In this document: positions 1 through 6,630 of the stretch, in pieces
How positions within the stretch are numbered: the stretch's first letter is position 1
How the letters are laid out: each line of letters starts with the position of its first letter
NCBI GenBank assembly: GCA_018065815.1
Contig: JAGHSP010000431.1
Location: 1-6,710 of the forward strand
DNA from: Candidatus Sodaliphilus limicaballi
GTDB lineage: Bacteria > Bacteroidota > Bacteroidia > Bacteroidales > Muribaculaceae
DNA length: 6,710 nucleotides
Direction of reading: 5' to 3'
Program-made: the position numbers and the translations under genes
Notes under the pieces: model-generated
Seen by the model: only the letters and a program-made list of their open reading frames with translations
The model's database searches: none
Told to the model about the DNA's origin: nothing

Positions 1-710
1 TGGCTGTCGAGGATGCCCTCAAGCATGGCAAAATACTGCTTGCACTTGTCGAGCTGCCACAATGTCCCGGCTATCGAAAGCGATGCAGGATTATAGTAAT
101 AGCAATAGGTGGGATGGTTCCACTGGCCTGCCCGCCCTATTTTAAACCCCATCTTGATGTTGATGAGGATATCCTCGCTGGGCACGCGATCCTGGGCAGG
201 AGGAAACACCTCGTCGGTCCACAAGCTGCGGCGGCTCATGTTGCAGCACGAGGAGTTGTTGGAACCTAGCGACATGTTGAGTTCAACAAACTCGTCGCCC
301 GTCATCACCCCTTCGCGCGCATGGCGAATGAGGTAGGGCTTGCCGCTGTGGGGAATGCGCATGTAGCACCCGTAGGCTATGTCGAGATTATGCTCTGTTA
401 TTTTTTTGTAAAGATACTCGATGGCATCGGGCGGCAGGGTGTCGTCGCTGTCGAGATGCATCACCAGCGGCTGGGTGGTGACGTTAATTCCCGAGCGACG
501 CGCCTCGGCAAGTCCGGCATTGCGCTTGTGGATAACCTTAACATGGGAGTAACGGCGAGCATAGTCGTCGGCAATGGCACCAGCCCCGTCGGGCGAACCG
601 TCATCCACAAGGACAATCTCGCTAGCAGGCATAGACTGTGCCAGCACACTGTCGATGCAGCGTGCCAGGGTTGCCTGGGTGTTGTAAATGGGGATGATGA
701 CCGCAACCAT
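1..710 (-). CDS. Family 2 glycosyltransferase (GT-A fold), partial at the left edge
   Basis: This is the N-terminal 236 residues of a glycosyltransferase; the C-terminus lies outside the window. It should transfer a sugar from a nucleotide-sugar donor at the cytoplasmic side of the inner membrane. The protein opens with the typical GT2 strand MVAVIIPIYN (1-10). Nucleotide-binding LVDDGSPDG follows at about 34-42, and HKRNAGLAEAR at 61-71. The metal-binding DSDD motif is at 87-90, and a late SED motif at 178-180 fits the usual GT2 acidic catalytic position. No membrane segment is seen in this part. The start is the ATG just before MVAVIIP; nothing useful lies further upstream in frame. It follows waaA by 50 bases on the same strand, so a role in lipopolysaccharide core or other surface glycan synthesis is likely. 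That role is inferred from context, and donor and acceptor cannot be told from the sequence. Confidence 0.93.
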   Translation of the reverse strand, partial: MVAVIIPIYNTQATLARCIDSVLAQSMPASEIVLVDDGSPDGAGAIADDYARRYSHVKVIHKRNAGLAEARRSGINVTTQPLVMHLDSDDTLPPDAIEYLYKKITEHNLDIAYGCYMRIPHSGKPYLIRHAREGVMTGDEFVELNMSLGSNNSSCCNMSRRSLWTDEVFPPAQDRVPSEDILINIKMGFKIGRAGQWNHPTYCYYYNPASLSIAGTLWQLDKCKQYFAMLEGILDS

Positions 711-725
711 GGTTATTTTCTTTTC

Positions 726-760
726 TCGATGAATCGATGAGTCGATATCTCGATGATTCG
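726..760. repeat. 8-bp imperfect tandem repeat between waaA and the glycosyltransferase
   Basis: Four full copies and a partial fifth of an 8-base unit lie end to end: tcgatgaa, tcgatgag, tcgatatc, tcgatgat, then tcg. The core TCGAT recurs exactly every 8 bases, at 726, 734, 742 and 750. The array starts directly after the waaA stop codon (761-763) and ends about 15 bases before the glycosyltransferase ATG. It therefore fills most of the 50-base gap and forms the untranslated spacer between the two genes. Slippage would change the spacing but not a reading frame. Any effect on expression is inference. Confidence 0.8.
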
Positions 761-1993
761 TTAAAACAACTCTTTCAGTTGATTGTAGATGACTTGTGTG
801 GCACCGAGGTGGGTCTCGATGTAGTCGCCGGCAATCTCGCCAGCGGTGGCAAGGTGGTCGCCGTCGGTGGTGAGGCGGTCCATGATGGCACCAAACTGCT
901 CGGCGCTATTGATGCAGAAGCCGCCGCCACACTCTATCAGATCCTTTGCCTCCTGGAATTTATCGTGCTTGGGGCCGAAAATCACCGGAATGCCATACAC
1001 CGCAGCCTCGTTGATGTTGTGGATGCCGTGACCGAAGCCGCCGCCTATGTAAGCCGCCTGGCCATACTGGTAGAGCGACGACAGCAAGCCGAAGCAGTCG
1101 ATGATGAGGCAGTCGAGCGATGCAGCATCCTCGGGCGATGTGGAATAGAGCGCGGTCTTGCGCCCTGTGCGTGCCATGATGTCCTGCAAGCGCTTGGCGT
1201 CAAACTCGTGAGGGGCGATGATGAGCTTCATGCCGGGATGCTCGTTGAAATAGGGCATGACAATCTCTTCGTCGGGCTGCCACGAGCTGCCCATCACCAG
1301 CGTGAACGAAGCGCCCTTGACAAATTGCTCGATAATGGGGAACTGCTTGGCAGCACTCTTGACGCCTGCCACGCGGTCGAAGCGGGTGTCGCCGCACACC
1401 ACCACATTATCCATGCCTATGCCCGCAAGCAACTGGCGCGACTCGTCGTTCTGCACATAGAGGCGGTCGAAGCACCTGAGCGTGCCGCGGAAGTGTCCTC
1501 CCCAGGGCTTGAAAAAACTCTGGCTGGGGCGGAAGATTGCCGAGATGATATAGGTGGGCACACCGCGCTTCTTGAGGGTGCGCAGGTAGTTGCTCCAAAA
1601 CTCATACTTGACAAAGATGGCAACCTTGGGCTTGACGATGTCGATGAACTCAACCGCATTGTGATGGGTGTCGAATGGCAGATACACCACTGCATCCACC
1701 AGGGGGTAGTTCTTGCGCACCTCATAGCCGCTGGGCGAGAAAAACGACAGCACAATGCGTGCCGCAGGGTTGTTTTTCTTGATCATCTCGATGAGCGGAC
1801 GGCCCTGCTCAAACTCGCCGAGCGATGCCACGTGCATCCAGATGTAGCCTCCGGCGGGGTCGAGCTTGCCACGCAGCGTGTCGAAGGTCTCGGCCTGCCC
1901 TTTGAGCATGAGCCTCACCTTCTTGCTGCGCAGCGATGCCAGCTGTGCGGCAGCCTTGTAAGCATGTATGCCTAAATCGTATAGAAAGTCCAT
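761..1993 (-). CDS. waaA: 3-deoxy-D-manno-octulosonic acid (Kdo) transferase, GT30
   Basis: The enzyme moves Kdo from CMP-Kdo onto lipid IVA, the step that joins lipid A to the inner core of lipopolysaccharide, at the cytoplasmic face of the inner membrane. The 410 residues match the usual length. The N-terminal domain has HVASLGEFEQGRPLIE at 54-69, with Glu60 in the place of the catalytic general base. Next come KYEFWSNYLRTLKKRGVP (129-146) and YVQND (179-183). The C-terminal CMP-binding domain has GDTRFDRV (201-208), IIAPHEFD (258-265), and GGGFGHGIHNINEAA (317-331) followed by PVIFGPKHDKFQEAKDL. The first 30 residues are basic and amphipathic rather than a clear membrane anchor. The ATG lies 30 bases after the barrel gene stop and no Shine-Dalgarno is visible. 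Whether it adds one or two Kdo residues cannot be told. The synonym is kdtA. Confidence 0.96.
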   Translation of the reverse strand: MDFLYDLGIHAYKAAAQLASLRSKKVRLMLKGQAETFDTLRGKLDPAGGYIWMHVASLGEFEQGRPLIEMIKKNNPAARIVLSFFSPSGYEVRKNYPLVDAVVYLPFDTHHNAVEFIDIVKPKVAIFVKYEFWSNYLRTLKKRGVPTYIISAIFRPSQSFFKPWGGHFRGTLRCFDRLYVQNDESRQLLAGIGMDNVVVCGDTRFDRVAGVKSAAKQFPIIEQFVKGASFTLVMGSSWQPDEEIVMPYFNEHPGMKLIIAPHEFDAKRLQDIMARTGRKTALYSTSPEDAASLDCLIIDCFGLLSSLYQYGQAAYIGGGFGHGIHNINEAAVYGIPVIFGPKHDKFQEAKDLIECGGGFCINSAEQFGAIMDRLTTDGDHLATAGEIAGDYIETHLGATQVIYNQLKELF

Positions 1994-2023
1994 TGGAAAT
2001 GCTGATGATGTGTTGGAGTGGTT

Positions 2024-3115
2024 TTAGCGCAGTTCGCCCGCCAACTTGCGTGAGTTGAGATAATGCTTGTCGCGGCGGTGTTTCCACACGTCCTGGTCGA
2101 TGTAGAAGCGGCACGAAATCTGCTGCCAGAAGCCGAAAGTCTTGTCGGTGGCATGAAGCGTGACGCCAGCGTTCAGATCGACAAAGCGGTTGTTCACGAT
2201 GTGAGCTTTGATGTCGGTGCGGCTGTAGATTTTGCTTCGCCAGTAGGGGTCGCCCAGGTTGAGCTGGCTGCCAAACTGCTCGTAGAGCGGGAAGGCGTCC
2301 TTGCCTATGGAAAACTCCTGGTCGATGTCGAGCCAACTCCACAGACGAGCATTGGCGCTGGCAAAGAAGCGACACGGCGTGTGCCACTTGCCCTCGCTGC
2401 GGTTGCGCTGCAGCTGCACGACGGGGCCCACTTCAAAGGCCAACTTGGCCTTGGGCTTGCGGATAGCCCTCACAGCGATGCGCGGAAACAGGGTGATGTC
2501 GTCGTTCACGCCCTCGCCTTCGGGAGCATCCTTGCGCTTGGCAAGGTGGTTGATCTGCACCTCGCCCAGCAATGTCACCGGTGCGTAAAAGTGTTTCAGC
2601 GCCTGGAAATAGACGTTGAATGCCTCGCGTTGCGTGGTGCTCTGCATCTGTCGCCAGTCTACCATCAATGCCATGGCGCAGTTGGGCATCTGGTGCCTGA
2701 TGAGCACACCGCGCGCGTTGGGCGTGGTGAAACTCAACGAGTCGCTCCACAGCAGTGTCGAGGGCTTGAGGGGGAGCAGCGAGCGCGGGAACATACCCGT
2801 GGTCACGTCCCACTTGCCGTGATGGAAGTTGTAGTAGATGGTGGGCAGCACCTTGTAGCCTGCGCCATTGTCAATCATGGGCTGGAACCATGCCACGCCA
2901 CCCTTGATCTCGTGGGTGTTGTCCATGAGCGACAGCCCCACCTCGGGTGCCAGGCGCGTGAAGAGGATGGTCTGGTCGGGTGTCTGCTCGTCGCCTCCCT
3001 CACGGTTCTGGAACATGGAGGAAAAGTCAACGCTCCACTCTAGCTGCTGAGCGTGCACGGCACCCAGTGCCGCGCACACACACAGTGATAATATTGTTGC
3101 AAACCGGCGGAGCAT
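2024..3115 (-). CDS. Exported probable outer-membrane beta-barrel protein, unrecognised family
   Basis: I do not recognise this 363-residue protein. It begins with a clear signal peptide: MLRRF, a hydrophobic core at about 6-19, and a probable cleavage after AVHA (residue 22). Cys12 and Cys14 lie in the core without a lipobox, so it is not a lipoprotein. The mature part is rich in alternating polar/hydrophobic stretches ending in aromatic residues, as in outer-membrane strands. Examples lie at 84-106, 180-191, 209-219, 224-237, 249-271 and 310-340. A GMFPR motif (107-111) and a PNARG motif (132-136) could be family signatures. The last predicted strand ends near FYID (337-340) and is followed by a basic tail of about 23 residues, not by a terminal aromatic. 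Its ATG overlaps the gltX stop by one base (TGATG), pointing to translational coupling. A porin-like or envelope-biogenesis role is possible, inferred only from fold and from waaA downstream. Confidence 0.85.
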   Translation of the reverse strand: MLRRFATILSLCVCAALGAVHAQQLEWSVDFSSMFQNREGGDEQTPDQTILFTRLAPEVGLSLMDNTHEIKGGVAWFQPMIDNGAGYKVLPTIYYNFHHGKWDVTTGMFPRSLLPLKPSTLLWSDSLSFTTPNARGVLIRHQMPNCAMALMVDWRQMQSTTQREAFNVYFQALKHFYAPVTLLGEVQINHLAKRKDAPEGEGVNDDITLFPRIAVRAIRKPKAKLAFEVGPVVQLQRNRSEGKWHTPCRFFASANARLWSWLDIDQEFSIGKDAFPLYEQFGSQLNLGDPYWRSKIYSRTDIKAHIVNNRFVDLNAGVTLHATDKTFGFWQQISCRFYIDQDVWKHRRDKHYLNSRKLAGELR

Positions 3116-4662
3116 CAGGCTTCGACAGGCTTGATATTGTCAATGCCACGCTTGATGCGGGCTATGGTCTCGTCCTTGCCCAGGAGCTCGGTGATGAGGA
3201 ACATGTGCGGTCCCTTGCACTCGCCCACAACGGTGAGGCGGAAGGCGTTCATCACGTTGCCCATGTGGTACTCGTGATCCTTGATCCAACCGAGCACTAC
3301 GGGTTCGCTAGCCTCGGCACCCCAGTCCTCCATGCCTTCAAGCACGGTGATGAGCTCGCGCATGAGCACGTCGGTACCCTCTTTCCAGCGCTTCTTGATG
3401 TCCTTCTCGGCATAAGCCTCGGGAGCCTTAAAGAAGAACGCGCAGTTGTCCCACAAGTCCTTGACAAAGTTGCAGCGGTTCTTCACCAGGCCCACTGCCT
3501 TGGCGATAAACTCGTCGCTAAATGCCGCTGCATCGACGCCATGCTGTGCCAGCACGGGTTTGAACAGCTCGGCCAGCTCGTCGTCGGGCATGGCAGCGAG
3601 ATACTCGTGGTTGAACCACTTGCCTTTCTCGTAGTCAAACTTGGCGCCTTTCTTCGAGCAGTGCTCAAATGAAAATTCCTTGATGAGGTCTTCCATGCCG
3701 AACATCTCGCGGTCGTCGCCGGGATTCCAGCCCAGCAACGCCAGGAAGTTGATCACAGCCTGTGGCAGGTAGCCGGCCTCGCGGTATCCGCTTGAAGTCT
3801 CGCCGCTCTTGGGGTCATGCCACTCGAGGGGGAACACGGGGAAACCGAGGCGGTCGCCGTCGCGCTTCGAGAGCTTGCCCTTACCGTCGGGTTTGAGCAG
3901 CAGGGGCAGGTGCACCCACTGGGGCATGGTGTCGGTCCAGCCGAATGCCTCGTAGAGCAGCACGTGAAGCGGTGCGCTGGGCAGCCACTCCTCGCCGCGA
4001 ATCACGTGGCTCACCTCCATCAGGTGGTCATCCACGATGTTGGCAAGGTGATAAGTGGGAAGGTCGTCGGCACTCTTGTAGAGCACTTTGTCGTCGAGAA
4101 CATTAGAGTTGATGCGCACCTCGCCGCGAATCAGGTCGTTGACCAGCACCTCACGGTCGGGGTCGATCTTGAAGCGAACCACATACTTGTGTCCGCCGTC
4201 GATGAGGGCTTTCACCTCCTCGGCCGGCATGCTCAGCGAGTTGCGCATGCCCAGGCGGGTCGAAGCATCATACTGGAAGGTCATCTTCTCGGCCTTAGCC
4301 TCCTCGCGCTTGGCGTCAAGCTCCTCGGGAGTGTCAAAGGCATAGTAAGCCTTGCCGGCGTCGAGCAGCTGCTTGACGTAGCGGCGGTAGATGTCGCGGC
4401 GCTCGCTCTGCTTGTAGGGGCCATATTCGCCTCCCTCGCGCACGCCCTCGTCGATGCCTATGCCCAGCCATTGCAGGGCCTCGTTGATGTAGTCCTCGGC
4501 TCCGGGCACGAAGCGGGTTGAGTCGGTGTCCTCGATGCGCAGGATCATAGATCCGCCCATCTGGCGGGCAAACAGGTAGTTATATAACGCAGTGCGCACT
4601 CCGCCTATGTGGAGCGGCCCTGTGGGTGATGGTGCGAAACGCACTCTTACTTTTCTTTCCAT
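3115..4662 (-). CDS. gltX: Glutamyl-tRNA synthetase (class I)
   Basis: The enzyme charges tRNA-Glu with glutamate using ATP, in the cytoplasm. At 515 residues it is somewhat longer than the E. coli enzyme. The Rossmann catalytic domain starts with RFAPSPTGPLHIGG (8-21), holding the HIGH-type signature HIGG at 18-21. LRIEDTD follows at 41-47, then RGEEWLPSAPLH (222-233), and the second ATP-binding signature KLSKR is at 263-267. The segment CSKKGAKFDYEKGKWFNHEYL (335-355) is the usual transition to the C-terminal anticodon-binding helical domain. The region around 105-127, where some GluRS enzymes carry a zinc site, has no cysteines, so a zinc-free form is likely. The bacterial layout argues against GlnRS. 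The start is the ATG giving MERKVRVRFAPSP. It follows surE by 54 bases, and its TGA overlaps the next start. Confidence 0.98.
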   Translation of the reverse strand: MERKVRVRFAPSPTGPLHIGGVRTALYNYLFARQMGGSMILRIEDTDSTRFVPGAEDYINEALQWLGIGIDEGVREGGEYGPYKQSERRDIYRRYVKQLLDAGKAYYAFDTPEELDAKREEAKAEKMTFQYDASTRLGMRNSLSMPAEEVKALIDGGHKYVVRFKIDPDREVLVNDLIRGEVRINSNVLDDKVLYKSADDLPTYHLANIVDDHLMEVSHVIRGEEWLPSAPLHVLLYEAFGWTDTMPQWVHLPLLLKPDGKGKLSKRDGDRLGFPVFPLEWHDPKSGETSSGYREAGYLPQAVINFLALLGWNPGDDREMFGMEDLIKEFSFEHCSKKGAKFDYEKGKWFNHEYLAAMPDDELAELFKPVLAQHGVDAAAFSDEFIAKAVGLVKNRCNFVKDLWDNCAFFFKAPEAYAEKDIKKRWKEGTDVLMRELITVLEGMEDWGAEASEPVVLGWIKDHEYHMGNVMNAFRLTVVGECKGPHMFLITELLGKDETIARIKRGIDNIKPVEA

Positions 4663-4716
4663 TTATATTGTTGTTTCTTTGGGTTGCGGGTCAGTGTTAT
4701 CCTGATTACAGGGTGA

Positions 4717-5490
4717 TTAGAAATCAATGATCGACTCCACGTGACCGATTGATGCGTGATCGGTGGGGTCAACGCGCACGGGTGTTGCTGTGGCATATCC
4801 CTGGTTGAGCCAGTAGAAGTCGGTCGTCGTGTCATCGGGGTTGTCGCAAGTGTAGGTGCCTTGCAGCCAGTAGTAGTCTTTTCCGGCGGGATCCACACGG
4901 TGGTCATACTCGTTGTCCCAGTGTCCCATGGCAGTCTTGGTGGCCTTGATGCCCTTGACGGGACCCTTGGGGAAGTTCACGTTGAGGCACACGCCCTCGG
5001 GCAAGCCCTTCTCGAGCACCTTCTTGATGATTTCCTCTACCAGTGGCAGGCAATAAAGCAGGCTGCCCTTGGGGTTGTAGTCGTCGATTGAGAACGCCAC
5101 GCTGGGAATCTTGTGCACAGCGCCTTCAAGCGCCACGCCCACGGTGCCGCTGTAGGCCGTGCTCACGCCTATGTTCTGGCCGTGGTTGATACCCGAAAGG
5201 AGTATGTCGGGCTTGCGTCCGCCCATCAGTGCGTTGAGAGATATCTTCACGCAGTCAACAGGAGTGCCGGCAACTGCAAACTTATCAAATCCCTCAACCT
5301 TTTTCACCAGAGTGGTGCGCAGCGGGTTTTTGATTGTTATAGAACTTGACATGCCGCTCTGATGCTGGGTGGGTGCGGCAACTACCACGTCACCCAGAGT
5401 GCGTGCCACGCGGGTCAGTGCTCTGATGCCGGGCCAGTCGGCGCCGTCGTCGTTGCTGATGAGAATTAGCGGTCGTTTACTTTCTGTCAT
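4717..5490 (-). CDS. surE: 5'/3'-nucleotidase SurE
   Basis: SurE is a metal-dependent phosphatase that removes phosphate from 5' and 3' nucleoside monophosphates; some members also act on short polyphosphates. It works in the cytoplasm as a dimer or tetramer. The 257 residues match the family. Metal-binding residues are all visible: Asp14 and Asp15 in ISNDDG (11-16), Ser45 in QSGMSSS (44-50), and Asn102 in SGINHGQNIG (99-108). AGTPVDCV (74-81) and YSGTVGVALEGA (113-124) are further family motifs. The segment TTTDFYWLNQGYATATPV (221-238) matches the C-terminal region used in subunit contact. The ATG at 5488-5490 fits the conserved N-terminus. It is the first gene of the minus-strand cluster; gltX follows after 54 bases. 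Its upstream region is shared with divergent nagB. Confidence 0.97.
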   Translation of the reverse strand: MTESKRPLILISNDDGADWPGIRALTRVARTLGDVVVAAPTQHQSGMSSSITIKNPLRTTLVKKVEGFDKFAVAGTPVDCVKISLNALMGGRKPDILLSGINHGQNIGVSTAYSGTVGVALEGAVHKIPSVAFSIDDYNPKGSLLYCLPLVEEIIKKVLEKGLPEGVCLNVNFPKGPVKGIKATKTAMGHWDNEYDHRVDPAGKDYYWLQGTYTCDNPDDTTTDFYWLNQGYATATPVRVDPTDHASIGHVESIIDF

Positions 5491-5618
5491 AGCTGTACTA
5501 TATAAATTTTGTTGATTTTCATTAAGTTAAACTGTAGCATGTGCGGCAGGTGAATGCGTGCCGGAACCACCGTGCACACCCCATCTTCCTCGAAATAGCA
5601 GTTTTGTTCACTATACAT
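5487..5618 (-). other. Small 43-codon ORF upstream of surE, doubtful
   Basis: An ATG at 5616-5618 opens 43 codons that end at a TGA at 5487-5489. This stop overlaps the surE start as ATGA, an arrangement typical of coupled genes. The peptide starts MYSEQNCYFEEDGVCTVVPA and its first 29 codons are richer in GC than the A/T-rich flanks. Against it being a gene, the likely transcription start from the -7 element at 5622-5629 falls almost on this ATG. Translation would have to be leaderless, and the last third looks like ordinary A/T-rich leader. I recognise no family. It may be a leader peptide or simply an open frame in the untranslated leader. Confidence 0.2.
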
Positions 5619-5621
5619 CTG

Positions 5622-5629
5622 CAAAATTA
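5622..5629 (-). promoter_or_regulatory. Probable -7 element of the surE promoter
   Basis: On the minus strand these bases read TAATTTTG, a full match to the Bacteroidetes sigma-factor -7 consensus TAnnTTTG. They lie in an A/T-rich stretch facing surE. A clear TTTG -33 box is not seen at the usual 19-21 base spacing. Transcription would start a few bases downstream, leaving a surE leader of about 125 bases. This is probably the promoter for the whole surE-gltX-barrel-waaA cluster, since no equally good element was seen in the short gaps downstream. Confidence 0.55.
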
Positions 5630-5663
5630 CAAAAAAATAATGAGAAATGTGGATTAATTTGAC

Positions 5664-5671
5664 TAACTTTG
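5664..5671 (+). promoter_or_regulatory. Probable -7 element of the nagB promoter
   Basis: The bases TAACTTTG match the Bacteroidetes -7 consensus TAnnTTTG and lie about 53 bases before the nagB ATG, giving an A-rich leader of roughly 45-50 bases. The -33 region has no clean TTTG box at normal spacing. A leader with no Shine-Dalgarno but many A residues is usual in this phylum. The element is a near mirror image of the surE -7 element on the other strand. Confidence 0.6.
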
Positions 5672-5724
5672 CAGTGAAGAATAACTCTGATACATAATAA
5701 ATATTAAAAAAAGTACATAAACTC

Positions 5725-6537
5725 ATGAGACTAATCATCGAACCTAACTACGAGCAGGTATCTGAATGGGCAGCTCGCTATGTCGCATCGCGCATCAATG
5801 CTGCTAACCCCACCCCCGAGAAACCCTTTGTGCTGGGTTGCCCCACCGGCAGCTCACCGCTGGGAATGTACAAGAAACTCATCGAACTTAACAAGGCCGG
5901 CAAGGTGTCGTTCCAGAATGTGATCACATTCAACATGGACGAGTACTGCGGTCTGCCCGAGGAACACCCCGAGAGCTACCACTCATTCATGTGGAACAAC
6001 TTCTTCTCTCACATCGACATCAAGCCCGAGAATGTGAACATCCTCAACGGCAATGCCGAGGACCTGGAGAAGGAATGTGCCGACTATGAGGCCCGCATCG
6101 CTGCGGCCGGTGGCATCGACCTGTTCATGGGCGGCGTAGGCCCCGACGGACACATCGCTTTCAACGAGCCCATGTCGTCGCTCACCTCACTCACCCGCCA
6201 GAAGACCCTCACCCAGGACACTATCATCGCCAACAGCCGTTTCTTTGAAGGCGACGTGAACAAGGTGCCCAAGACAGCGCTCACCGTGGGCGTAGGCACC
6301 GTGATGGCAGCCAAGAGCGTGATGATCATCGTGAACGGCTACAACAAGGCCCGCGCGCTGCAGGCAGCAGTCGAGGGCGGCGTGTCACACATGTGCACAC
6401 TGAGCGCACTGCAAATGCACCACAAGGCAGTCATCATCGCCGACGAGAACGCCGTGATGGAACTCAAAGTGAGCACCTACCGCTACTTCAAGGACATCGA
6501 GGCAGCTAACCTCGACCCCCAGAGCATGAAACTGTAA
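5725..6537 (+). CDS. nagB: Glucosamine-6-phosphate deaminase
   Basis: The enzyme converts glucosamine 6-phosphate to fructose 6-phosphate and ammonia, the last step bringing amino sugars into glycolysis. The 270 residues are close to the 266 of E. coli NagB and align almost without gaps. Catalytic Asp72 is in FNMDEYCGLP (69-78); Asp141, His143 and Glu148 are in GPDGHIAFNEP (139-149). The phosphate loop PTGSSP is at 40-45, with Arg172 and Lys208 also kept. Residues of the E. coli allosteric GlcNAc-6-phosphate site (Ser151, Arg158, Lys160, Tyr254) are present, so allosteric activation is plausible. Residue 224, Trp in E. coli, is Cys here. Codons end strongly in C or G, suggesting good expression. 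The gene is divergent from surE, has its own promoter and is followed by a terminator. No nagA is next to it. Confidence 0.98.
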   Translation: MRLIIEPNYEQVSEWAARYVASRINAANPTPEKPFVLGCPTGSSPLGMYKKLIELNKAGKVSFQNVITFNMDEYCGLPEEHPESYHSFMWNNFFSHIDIKPENVNILNGNAEDLEKECADYEARIAAAGGIDLFMGGVGPDGHIAFNEPMSSLTSLTRQKTLTQDTIIANSRFFEGDVNKVPKTALTVGVGTVMAAKSVMIIVNGYNKARALQAAVEGGVSHMCTLSALQMHHKAVIIADENAVMELKVSTYRYFKDIEAANLDPQSMKL

Positions 6538-6564
6538 AAAGCATTTCCCCCAACCAATAATAGC

Positions 6565-6592
6565 GAGCCCCGTCCACACCAAGACGGGGCTC
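6565..6592 (+). terminator. Intrinsic terminator downstream of nagB
   Basis: A perfect 10-bp GC-rich stem (gagccccgtc at 6565-6574 with gacggggctc at 6583-6592) closes an 8-base loop, 27 bases after the nagB stop. The tail acttattt is only moderately T-rich. An AATAA before the stem (6556-6560) and TTATT after it (6595-6599) could extend the pairing past a small internal mismatch, and might let it work from the other side too. It marks the end of the nagB transcript. Confidence 0.85.
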
Positions 6593-6630
6593 ACTTATTT
6601 CAACACCTCACGACAGAAACACCAGTCCCC

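Noticed and set aside
321..740. Plus-strand ORF of 139 codons near the left edge
   Set aside because: It is antisense to the glycosyltransferase, which has DDG, DSDD and SED motifs in the minus-strand frame. The apparent reach past 710 is chance.
737..1975. Long plus-strand ORF of 412 codons opposite waaA
   Set aside because: It is antisense to a gene with many clear WaaA motifs. Its protein (rich in His, Leu, Val, Ala and Asp, without any recognisable motif) is typical of a shadow frame produced by C/G-ending codons on the other strand.
2063..3043. Plus-strand ORF of 326 codons opposite the barrel gene
   Set aside because: The minus-strand frame has a signal peptide, beta-strand pattern and coupled start. 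The plus-strand frame has no motif and a shadow-like composition.
3074..3082. Lipobox in the barrel protein signal peptide (Cys12 or Cys14)
   Set aside because: Residues before each Cys (LSL and LCV) do not fit the lipobox, which needs Gly, Ala or Ser at -1. A signal peptidase I site after AVHA fits better.
3817..4521. Plus-strand ORF of 234 codons opposite gltX
   Set aside because: It lies wholly within gltX, whose HIGG and KLSKR motifs are unambiguous; the antisense frame has no recognisable domain or promoter.
4701..4712. Small hairpin (cctg atta cagg) between surE and gltX as a terminator
   Set aside because: Only four perfect base pairs and no T-run follows on the minus strand; the genes are close and probably co-transcribed.
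5619..5738. Upstream extension of the small ORF to an ATG at 5738 (83 codons)
   Set aside because: This start lies inside the nagB coding region, and the extra residues translate the A/T-rich promoter region into a low-complexity hydrophobic string.
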